Below, piece by piece: positions 1 through 5,924 of a DNA stretch of 5,924 nucleotides. The DNA comes from DASSHC01 sp035693105. GTDB lineage: Bacteria > Chloroflexota > Chloroflexia > Thermomicrobiales > Thermomicrobiaceae. Each line of letters begins with the position of its first letter. Position 1 is the first letter of the stretch. The notes under the pieces are model-generated. The model had not been told where the DNA came from. It ran no database searches and worked only from the letters and a program-made list of their open reading frames with translations. The stretch lies in NCBI GenBank assembly GCA_035693105.1, contig DASSHC010000056.1, forward strand, positions 1 through 5,924, in the 5' to 3' direction. A program made the translations under genes and the position numbers.

Positions 1-13
1 TAAGGAGCGTGTG

Positions 14-277
14 ATGCTGTCACCGAATCAAGATCAGCTTGTCGGGCAGCTGCGTGACGCTGAGCAGCGGTCTTCTCAGCCGTTTCAGCTGCTGACTACT
101 GACCAGCAGGATAAGATCAACCACCCTGGGCTAAATGGGGGTCGGCTGTTCGTTGATCGTCAGGATGTAGTCGCCCTGGAGCATGAGGGGCTGATCGTCT
201 TCTCTGGGGGTAACGGCAACAAAGGCGGTCAGTTCGGTCTCACGTCCAAGGCCCGACACTCACGAGAGCCACACTGA
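14..277 (+). CDS. Small hypothetical protein, possible winged-helix-like domain
   Basis: Encodes about 87 residues; I do not recognise a named family. The C-terminal half has a winged-helix flavour: a helix with VDRQDVVALEHEGLIVF, a glycine/asparagine turn (GGNGNKGG), then FGLTSKA. This resembles the recognition-helix/wing arrangement of short bacterial DNA-binding proteins in which 'LExEGLI...F.LT' recurs. The start is set at ATG 14 because AAGGAG (2-7) sits 6 bases upstream; GTG 11 would leave only 3 bases. The frame stays open to the left window edge, so a 5'-truncated longer gene cannot be excluded. TAA at 1-3, in another frame, may be the stop of an upstream gene. It converges on the minus-strand gene ending at 316. 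GC content is visibly lower than in the ftsY-ffh region. Function is unknown; DNA binding is only inference. Confidence 0.5.
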   Translation: MLSPNQDQLVGQLRDAEQRSSQPFQLLTTDQQDKINHPGLNGGRLFVDRQDVVALEHEGLIVFSGGNGNKGGQFGLTSKARHSREPH

Positions 278-315
278 CTGCAGATAATCGGCATTCTGCG
301 CTGGTGCTGAGCCGT

Positions 316-810
316 TCAATACGGCGGCAGCTCGCCGTAGTCGTGGTCGAGGTCGAACTCCATTGGCTCGCTGTGATAGGTCTTGCCGAGTTCATCACGA
401 TAGACCGCCGAGACGAAGTCCGTGCCTGCTTTTCCACGAGCCTTCAACGCTTGGGCCAGCCGTGTAGCATAGTCGCGGTGACCGCAGTTAGTCCCTGGCT
501 CCAGTCGATAGGACAGAGGCACCCCCATGAGCTGCTGAGGTACGATGATCTTCCCGGCCTCCGTCGATAGGGTGAAGTAGCATAGCTCCAAGCTCACGGC
601 CACCTTTCCGACGTTGCGCACCTGTGTCGTGACAAAGACTGGCGTGGGTTCATGCGGAGGCGTCTTCAGGTCAATTGAGACCAGGAGGGCCGGCCGCTCT
701 GATCGGATTTGATGTATCAGCGTCGCGCCCGCGATGAGTGCGGTGGCAACAGTGGCGACGGCCGTGAAACCGGTAAAGACGATGATCCAACAATCGCTGT
801 TCATGGTCAT
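316..810 (-). CDS. Membrane-anchored protein of unknown function (one N-terminal TM)
   Basis: Encodes 164 residues. After a short polar N-terminus, residues about 8-33 form one hydrophobic helix (IIVFTGFTAVATVATALIAG) followed by HQIRSERP, so the protein is probably a single-pass inner-membrane protein. The remainder (about 40-150) looks like one beta-rich domain, with VRNVGKVAVSLE, a leucine-PG turn (RLEPGTN), and a late strand pair AVYRDELGKTYHSEPMEF. Similar layouts occur in many uncharacterised bacterial proteins; I cannot name a family or an activity. With the positively charged stretch after the helix, the domain could face the cytoplasm, but orientation is uncertain. ATG 810 and ATG 804 are both in frame, and neither has a Shine-Dalgarno sequence. 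A TAGAAT box directly upstream suggests leaderless initiation, perhaps at 804. It stands alone, convergent with the first gene and divergent from the antitoxin-like gene. Confidence 0.7.
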   Translation of the reverse strand: MTMNSDCWIIVFTGFTAVATVATALIAGATLIHQIRSERPALLVSIDLKTPPHEPTPVFVTTQVRNVGKVAVSLELCYFTLSTEAGKIIVPQQLMGVPLSYRLEPGTNCGHRDYATRLAQALKARGKAGTDFVSAVYRDELGKTYHSEPMEFDLDHDYGELPPY

Positions 811-816
811 ATTCTA
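811..816 (-). promoter_or_regulatory. Candidate -10 box for leaderless transcript
   Basis: The minus strand reads TAGAAT immediately before ATG 810. A transcript starting 7 bases after this hexamer would begin at the A of the second in-frame ATG (804), a classic leaderless layout. This would explain why no Shine-Dalgarno sequence precedes either ATG. No good -35 is present at the usual distance: TTGCCG (831-836) leaves only a 14-base spacer. This is pattern-based and unproven. Confidence 0.3.
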
Positions 817-925
817 ACGCGGCTTTCTTTCGGCAATTCCCCGCTCTCCTCCGCCGGCTGTCGTTACGGATAGAGCCCCTTGCCCTCCTGGGGCAGAAAG
901 CCCACCAGCTGAATCGCGAGTATCT

Positions 926-938
926 CCTCCTTCGGAGG
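926..938 (+). promoter_or_regulatory. RBS-sequestering hairpin before the antitoxin-like gene
   Basis: CCTCC (926-930) and GGAGG (934-938) are perfect complements with a 3-base TTC loop. GGAGG is the Shine-Dalgarno sequence of the gene starting at ATG 944 (5-base spacing). In RNA the stem would bury the whole Shine-Dalgarno core, so translation could depend on unfolding. The stem is short, and a tight loop lowers its stability. Further upstream GCCCC (875-879) or GCCC (882-885) could pair alternatively with GGGGC (890-894). The pairing is visible in the sequence; a regulatory role is inference. Confidence 0.4.
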
Positions 939-943
939 CGCCC

Positions 944-1216
944 ATGAGCCGCCAGTTAAAGTCGATCGACATCTCGGATTATCCAACGCTCGAACGGATC
1001 GCCGACGAGGTGAGCCGGACGGGTGAGCCGCGGCTGCTGCAAGGCCACGGCGAGGATCTGGCCATCATCGTACCCATTGCCGAGGCACGCAGTCCGTCAC
1101 TCCGGCCCACGACCGAATCGGATTTCCAGTCGTTCCTCTCCGCGGCTGGTGGCTGGGCCGACATCGATACTGACAAGCTCGTCGCCGACATCTATGCCGA
1201 CCGCCGCCGCGCCTGA
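944..1216 (+). CDS. Orphan antitoxin-like protein (AbrB/Phd-type small protein)
   Basis: Encodes 90 residues. The N-terminal half (MSRQLKSIDISDYPTLERIADEV, then RTGEPRLLQGHGEDLAIIVP at about 26-45) has the look of short antitoxins that begin with a helix followed by 'GEP.LL...GEDLA.I.P' strands, as in Phd/YefM-like and related families. The C-terminal part (SDFQSFLSAAGGWADIDTDKLVADIYADR) matches the usual disordered toxin-binding tail, typically met upstream of PIN-domain (VapC-like) toxins. Such antitoxins bind the operon promoter and neutralise the toxin. No toxin follows: the next 149 bases are non-coding and ftsY comes next. The start is ATG 944 with GGAGG 5 bases upstream. It may be a solitary antitoxin, the remnant of a lost pair, or a stand-alone regulator. 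The family assignment rests on pattern memory. Confidence 0.65.
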   Translation: MSRQLKSIDISDYPTLERIADEVSRTGEPRLLQGHGEDLAIIVPIAEARSPSLRPTTESDFQSFLSAAGGWADIDTDKLVADIYADRRRA

Positions 1217-1248
1217 CCCAGTCCCCGGAGCGAACGTGCTTAGCGGTG

Positions 1249-1254
1249 TATACT
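1249..1254 (+). promoter_or_regulatory. Candidate -10 element for the ftsY-ffh unit
   Basis: TATACT lies 112 bases upstream of the ftsY start, in the only spacer before the SRP genes, and is preceded directly by TG. Transcription would start near 1260-1262, at the foot of the stem-loop beginning at 1262. No recognisable -35 lies 16-18 bases upstream (that region reads CCGGAGCG), so the call is weak. Confidence 0.3.
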
Positions 1255-1261
1255 TCACCCG

Positions 1262-1288
1262 CGCCGCGCCGTGAGAACCGGCGCGGCG
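1262..1288 (+). terminator. GC-rich stem-loop in spacer: terminator or ftsY leader element
   Basis: CGCCGCGCC (1262-1270) is exactly complementary to GGCGCGGCG (1280-1288). A further G1271-C1279 pair gives a 10-base-pair stem with a 7-base loop. No run of T follows, so it is not a canonical intrinsic terminator. It lies 45 bases after the antitoxin stop and 77 bases before ftsY. If the TATACT at 1249 is a real -10 box, the hairpin forms the very 5' end of the ftsY mRNA, where it would stabilise the message or affect its expression. A second small stem, CGTGC/GCACG (1290-1294/1301-1305), follows at once. Confidence 0.45.
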
Positions 1289-1365
1289 TCGTGCTACACG
1301 GCACGCAAACCATGATCAACCGTGATTCACGTCATTCATTGGACACACCCGAAGAGGAATAAGCG

Positions 1366-2343
1366 GTGGTATTCGGCAGGCTCTTTCGCCGCAAGACAGA
1401 ACCAGAACCCAAGATCGAGGCGGGCCTCAAGAAGACGCGCCGCGGTTTGTTCCAGGACATCTCCAAGCTCTTCGAGCGCAGCGAGATCACCGAGGACCTC
1501 TACGAAGACCTCGAGGCGCTCCTCATTCAGGCCGACCTCGGCGTCGAGACGACCGTCGAGCTGCTCGACAACCTGCGCGCGCGTATCGACCGCGAGCGCA
1601 TCCGGCAGCCAGCCGAGGCGCGTGAGGCGCTGCGCACCGAGATGATTGCCCTCCTGGAGCACGCCACCCGCAACCGGCGCATCAAGATTTACCAGCGCGG
1701 CGTGCCCTTCGCGATCCTGGTCGTCGGTGTCAACGGCACCGGCAAGACGACCACCATCGCCAAGCTGGCCCGGCTGCATCAGGATGCGGGCCGCACCCCG
1801 GTGCTGGTGGCCGGCGACACCTTCCGCGCGGCCGCCATCGATCAGCTCAAGGTCTGGGGCGAGCGGCTCGGCGCCACCGTCATCGCGCACGACCCGGGCG
1901 CCGACCCGGGCGCGGTGGTCTTCGACGGTATGCAGGCCGCTTACAACCGCAAGGCCGACATCCTGCTGATCGACACCGCCGGCCGGCTCCACACCAAGTT
2001 CAATCTGATGGAGGAGCTGAAGAAGATCAAGAAGGTCATCCAGCGGCACGTGGCCGAGGCGCCGCAGGAGGTGCTGCTGGTCATCGACGCCACCACCGGT
2101 CAGAACGGGCTGGTGCAGGCCAAGAAGTTCGCCGAGGCGGCCGAGATCACCGATATCGCCATCGCCAAGCTCGACGGCACGTCGCGCGGCGGCATCGCCT
2201 TCGCCATCTCGCGCGAGCTGGGCATCCCGATCAGCTACGTCGGCACCGGCGAGAAGGTCACCGACCTGGCCGAATTCAACCCCGAGACCTACGTCGACGC
2301 GCTCTTCTTCGGGGACGAGGATCTAGAGCAGGGAGGGGCCTGA
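1366..2343 (+). CDS. ftsY: Signal recognition particle receptor FtsY
   Basis: FtsY is the membrane-associated GTPase that docks the SRP-ribosome complex onto the Sec translocon through reciprocal GTP hydrolysis with Ffh. The 325 residues hold an N domain (about 25-105, with ALLIQADLGV at 51-60) and a G domain. Visible motifs are G1 GVNGTGKTT (121-129), DTFRAAA (151-157), G3 DTAGR (203-207), DATTGQN (241-247), G4 AKLD (267-270) and GTGEK (293-297), ending in the usual FNPETYVDALF. The long acidic A domain of the E. coli protein is absent. Instead a short basic-hydrophobic N-terminus (VFGRLFRRK) probably contacts lipid. The G4 motif has Ala where TKLD is usual. GTG 1366 is the start: an in-frame TAA lies at 1360-1362, and AGAGGA (1353-1358) is 7 bases upstream. 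ffh begins 1 base after the stop. Confidence 0.97.
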   Translation: MVFGRLFRRKTEPEPKIEAGLKKTRRGLFQDISKLFERSEITEDLYEDLEALLIQADLGVETTVELLDNLRARIDRERIRQPAEAREALRTEMIALLEHATRNRRIKIYQRGVPFAILVVGVNGTGKTTTIAKLARLHQDAGRTPVLVAGDTFRAAAIDQLKVWGERLGATVIAHDPGADPGAVVFDGMQAAYNRKADILLIDTAGRLHTKFNLMEELKKIKKVIQRHVAEAPQEVLLVIDATTGQNGLVQAKKFAEAAEITDIAIAKLDGTSRGGIAFAISRELGIPISYVGTGEKVTDLAEFNPETYVDALFFGDEDLEQGGA

Positions 2344-2344
2344 G

Positions 2345-3868
<1,524 letters not shown>

Positions 3869-3937
3869 GCGACGGCCTTCCCCCGTGGCTCGCCACCAGC
3901 CCGAGCACCGGCAGCGGCATGGACACGGAGCCAGGCG

Positions 3938-5023
3938 ATGGAGTATGTGAGTCTCGACGCGCCAACCGGTTCCCGGCATGGGCACGAGCGGCTGCTCGGC
4001 CTGCCGCTCTTCTACAAGGTGCTGGTCGGCAACTCGATCATCGTGGTGGCCGGCGCGATCATCGGCACGGCGGCGACGCTCAAGGTCTCGGCCGAGACGA
4101 GCACCGCCTTCGATCTGGTCGCCATCTTCGCCATCATCGGCACCTTCGCCAGCATCCTGGTCAACTGGATCGTGCTGCGCGCCGCGCTGCGTCCGCTGGC
4201 GGTGCTGGAGGAGGCCGTCGACGACGTGCGCCACGGCAACTTCGGCGTGCGGGCCGAGAAGGTCGCCTTCAGCGACCCGAGCATGGACGCGCTGATCGAC
4301 ACTTTCAACGGCATGCTCGACGCGGTCGAGCGCTACCGCACGCAGCTCGGCGACCTCTCGATGCAAGTCCTCTCGGCGCAGGAGGAGGAGCGCAAGCGCA
4401 TCTCGCGCGAGCTGCACGACGACACCGCGCAGACGCTGACCGCGCAACTGCTGCGGCTGAAGACGATCGAGGCGCGCGGCGGCACGCTCGATCCGGCCGG
4501 GCTGACCCGCTTGATCGAGGACACGGCGCAGGCGCTGGAGGAGGTGCGCTACATGGCGCACGAGCTGCGCCCGCCGAGCCTCGACGATCTCGGCCTGCGC
4601 GCCTCGCTGGAGGGCCTGGCCGCGCAGTACGGCGAGCGCTTCAACCTCCCGGTCCAGGTCAGCGGCGACCGCCTGCGGCGGCTGGCGCCCGACGCCGAGC
4701 TGGCCGTCTACCGCATCGTGCAGGAGGCGCTGACCAACGTCGCCAAGCACGCTGGGGCGCGCGGCGCGCGGGTGGAGCTGGCCTGCGATCACGCCACGCT
4801 GCGGGTGCGGGTCAGCGACGACGGCCGCGGCTTCGATGAGCGGGAGGTCGCGCGGCGCGAGGGGGCGGGGCTGGGATTGTTCGGCATGCAGGAGCGGGCG
4901 TCGCTGGTCGGCGGGACACTGACCATCTCCGCGCGCCCGGACAGGGGGACGACTGTCGCGCTGGCGCTCCCGCTCGGCGGCGCCGGCGCCCACCCTGATT
5001 CGCGCTTGGAGGTTCTCGCGTGA
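3938..5023 (+). CDS. NarL-family sensor histidine kinase (2 TM, HAMP, HisKA_3)
   Basis: A membrane histidine kinase that should autophosphorylate on His160 and pass the phosphate to the regulator encoded next door. The 361 residues contain TM1 (about 28-48), a loop of only about 11 residues, TM2 (about 60-80), a HAMP linker (81-133, with the typical RPL proline at 86), a dimerisation/phosphoacceptor helix with EEERKRISRELHDD (149-162), and an ATPase domain. ATP-binding motifs are the N box RIVQEALTNVAKHA (259-272, Asn267), DDGRGF (294-299) and GLGLFGM (311-317). All catalytic elements are intact. The near absence of an extracytoplasmic domain implies sensing within the membrane or through a partner, so the signal is unknown. 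ATG 3938 has GGAG (3927-3930) 7 bases upstream. It lies 69 bases after ffh and overlaps the regulator gene by 4 bases. Confidence 0.95.
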   Translation: MEYVSLDAPTGSRHGHERLLGLPLFYKVLVGNSIIVVAGAIIGTAATLKVSAETSTAFDLVAIFAIIGTFASILVNWIVLRAALRPLAVLEEAVDDVRHGNFGVRAEKVAFSDPSMDALIDTFNGMLDAVERYRTQLGDLSMQVLSAQEEERKRISRELHDDTAQTLTAQLLRLKTIEARGGTLDPAGLTRLIEDTAQALEEVRYMAHELRPPSLDDLGLRASLEGLAAQYGERFNLPVQVSGDRLRRLAPDAELAVYRIVQEALTNVAKHAGARGARVELACDHATLRVRVSDDGRGFDEREVARREGAGLGLFGMQERASLVGGTLTISARPDRGTTVALALPLGGAGAHPDSRLEVLA

Positions 5024-5697
5024 CCACCACCATCAGCTCTCGCGTCATCAGCGTGCTCTTGGCCGACGATCACCCGATCGTGCGCGCCGGCCTGCGGGCG
5101 CTGCTGGAGGCCCAGCCCGACATCTCGGTCGTGGGCGAGGCGGGCAGCGGCGACGACTCGGTCGAGCTCTGCACGCGCCATCAGCCGGACGTCGCCATCA
5201 TGGATATCTCGATGCCGGGCGGCGGGCTGGAGGCGATGCGCAAGATCGCCGGGCTGGGGCTCCCCACCCGCGTCTTGATCCTGACCGTCCACGCCGAGGA
5301 GCGCTATCTGCTGCCGGTGCTGGAGGCCGGTGGTTCGGGGTATGTGCGCAAGTCGAGCCTGCACACCGACCTGATCGACGCGGTCCGCATGGTGGCGCGC
5401 GGCGAGGTCTTCCTCGATCCGGCGGCCACGCGCATGCTGCTCAAGGGCTACCTCGACCGTGCCGACGACGGGCGCGAGCTGGACCCCGGCAAGATCCTCT
5501 CCGAGCGCGAGCGCGAGGTGCTGAAGCTGACGGCCGAGGGATACACGGCCAAGGAGATCGGCGACCGGCTGTATCTCTCGCCCAAGACAGTCGAGACCTA
5601 CCGCCACCGCATCGTGCAGAAGCTGGGCTTCAGCCACCGCTCGGAGCTGGTGCGCTACGCCCTGCGCGCCGGCCTGCTCGACGCGGGGGCGGAGTAG
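5020..5697 (+). CDS. NarL/FixJ-family response regulator (REC + LuxR HTH)
   Basis: A cytoplasmic DNA-binding regulator expected to be phosphorylated by the upstream kinase. The 225 residues hold a receiver domain (about 8-125) with the acidic pair Asp16/Asp17, phosphoacceptor Asp62 in IMDISMP, Thr89 (LILTVH) and Lys111 (YVRKSS). A short linker leads to a LuxR-type helix-turn-helix (about 157-220): LSEREREVLKLTAEGYTAKEI, then LYLSPKTVETYRHRIVQKLG. The loop after Asp62 reads MPGGGLEA, one residue shorter than the common MPGMDGLEA. The start is GTG 5020, overlapping the kinase stop as GTGA; GGAGG (5008-5012) lies 7 bases upstream, which supports translational coupling. Target genes cannot be read from this window. 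No alternative function is plausible. Confidence 0.97.
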   Translation: MTTTISSRVISVLLADDHPIVRAGLRALLEAQPDISVVGEAGSGDDSVELCTRHQPDVAIMDISMPGGGLEAMRKIAGLGLPTRVLILTVHAEERYLLPVLEAGGSGYVRKSSLHTDLIDAVRMVARGEVFLDPAATRMLLKGYLDRADDGRELDPGKILSEREREVLKLTAEGYTAKEIGDRLYLSPKTVETYRHRIVQKLGFSHRSELVRYALRAGLLDAGAE

Positions 5698-5716
5698 GCT
5701 AGCGCTCTCGCGGGTT

Positions 5717-5751
5717 GCGGCGTTCCGTGCAGCGTACGTTGCGCTCGCCGC
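5717..5751 (+). terminator. Nested hairpin after the response regulator, possible terminator
   Basis: GCGGCG (5717-5722) and CGCCGC (5746-5751) are complementary. Between them GCAGC (5729-5733) pairs with GTTGC (5738-5742, one G-U) around GTAC. The structure starts 20 bases after the stop of the regulator gene. No T-run follows, so only the position and fold support a transcription-end role. Confidence 0.25.
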
Positions 5752-5763
5752 GCCGTCTCCGCC

Positions 5764-5820
5764 CGGCTAAAGCCACCGCGCTAACACCACGAAGCCCACT
5801 GAAGGGGCTGAGCTACCACG
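5764..5820 (+). repeat. Tandem pair of degenerate hairpin-plus-GCTA units
   Basis: Two similar modules follow each other. The first is CGGCTAAAGCC (hairpin GGCT/AGCC, 5765-5768/5771-5774), then GCTAACACCACG (5780-5791). The second is AGCCC...GGGCT (5793-5797/5805-5809, CTGAA in the loop), then GCTACCACG (5812-5820). Each is a short stem followed by a GCTA...CCACG tail. This design resembles dispersed intergenic hairpin cassettes I associate with Chloroflexota genomes. The modular similarity is visible; the dispersed nature cannot be shown from one window. Confidence 0.45.
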
Positions 5821-5847
5821 CTCCACTCGCTGCGACTATGGGGAACA

Positions 5848-5866
5848 TCGGCGCTAGCCGCGCCGA
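5848..5866 (+). repeat. Seven-base-pair stem-loop in the 3' spacer
   Basis: TCGGCGC (5848-5854) and GCGCCGA (5860-5866) are perfect complements with the loop TAGCC. The left arm and loop contain GCGCTAGCC (5851-5859), which is also the exact reverse complement of GGCTAGCGC (5697-5705) at the end of the regulator gene, so two alternative pairings compete. The role is unknown. Confidence 0.4.
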
Positions 5867-5902
5867 GGAGAGATCCTTCGGCTGCGGCCTCAGGATGACA
5901 GG
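5867..5902 (+). repeat. ATCCT...AGGAT intergenic repeat-like hairpin
   Basis: ATCCT (5873-5877) pairs with AGGAT (5892-5896). Inside, GGC (5880-5882) pairs with GCC (5887-5889) around TGCG, separated by a TC/TC internal loop. The text GATCCTTCGGCTGCGGCCTC followed by AGGATGACAGG closely resembles a short dispersed intergenic repeat, of the general form 'ATYCTTCG..GCTCAGRATGACA', that I recall from many bacterial genomes. The hairpin is seen directly; membership of a repeat family is from memory and only one copy is in this window. Confidence 0.5.
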
Positions 5903-5924
5903 GCAAAGGCAGTCCCTCCCCCTG

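Noticed and set aside
304..570. An 88-codon plus-strand frame antisense to the membrane-anchored gene
   Set aside because: The minus-strand product has a clear TM helix and a plausible folded domain. The plus-strand frame lacks a ribosome site and recognisable features.
1217..1365. A remnant of a PIN-domain toxin after the antitoxin-like gene
   Set aside because: Frames of this spacer show no PIN-like start (hydrophobic strand with Asp) and it is too short; it holds stem-loops instead.
1217..1365. An SRP RNA (ffs) or other structured RNA gene beside ftsY-ffh
   Set aside because: The conserved SRP RNA apical sequence around GGAAG with its tetraloop is not present here or in the other spacers.
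1336..2049. A 237-codon minus-strand open frame opposite ftsY
   Set aside because: It is the same kind of antisense shadow. ftsY has every SRP-GTPase motif on the plus strand, and this frame has no motif or ribosome site.
3919..4839. A 306-codon plus-strand frame starting before the kinase gene
   Set aside because: It is Arg/Ala-rich and overlaps the kinase reading frame, which has all catalytic motifs. It is an out-of-frame shadow.
4789..5637. A 282-codon minus-strand frame opposite the regulator
   Set aside because: The regulator is intact on the plus strand with receiver and HTH motifs; the antisense frame shows no domain.
5698..5924. A CRISPR array or tRNA in the 3' spacer
   Set aside because: The repeated units are short, adjacent and not separated by regular spacers. 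No cloverleaf or T-loop (GTTCRA) with matching acceptor arms is seen.

Overview
The window is high-GC bacterial chromosome. The strongly GC-biased codons, the short AbrB/Phd-like antitoxin family at 944, and the hairpin-rich spacer with a GCTA(ACA)CCACG-type repeat and an ATCCT...AGGAT repeat at the right end all suggest a Chloroflexota lineage, perhaps Thermomicrobia or a relative. That placement is inference from style and memory; no rRNA or other phylogenetic marker beyond ftsY/ffh is present.

Left part (1-1216): three small genes that look accessory and are less GC-biased than the rest. They are a possible winged-helix-like small protein (14-277, +), a single-pass membrane-anchored protein of unknown function on the opposite strand (316-810, -), and an orphan antitoxin-like protein (944-1216, +) with no toxin gene beside it. 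The 133-base divergent spacer (811-943) holds a candidate leaderless promoter for the minus-strand gene and a small hairpin that would mask the antitoxin ribosome binding site.

Middle part (1217-3868): a 149-base spacer with a -10-like TATACT followed by two GC-rich stem-loops, then ftsY and ffh one base apart. These encode the two GTPases of co-translational membrane targeting: Ffh binds signal peptides on the ribosome together with SRP RNA, and FtsY is its membrane receptor. The SRP RNA gene (ffs) is not in the window. An imperfect hairpin overlaps the ffh stop codon.

Right part (3869-5697): a NarL/LuxR-type two-component pair. A two-TM, HAMP-containing HisKA_3 sensor kinase with almost no extracytoplasmic domain overlaps by 4 bases (GTGA) a response regulator with a receiver and a LuxR-type HTH domain. 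All four genes from ftsY on run in the same direction, and only 69 bases separate ffh from the kinase, so read-through from the SRP genes into the signalling pair is possible.

The last 227 bases (5698-5924) hold no convincing gene. They are packed with small hairpins and repeat-like units. I see no mobile element, tRNA, rRNA or CRISPR array. Most of the window is ordinary core biology. The points worth a second look are the ftsY-ffh-kinase-regulator arrangement, the structured leaders, the orphan antitoxin and the repeat-bearing 3' spacer.
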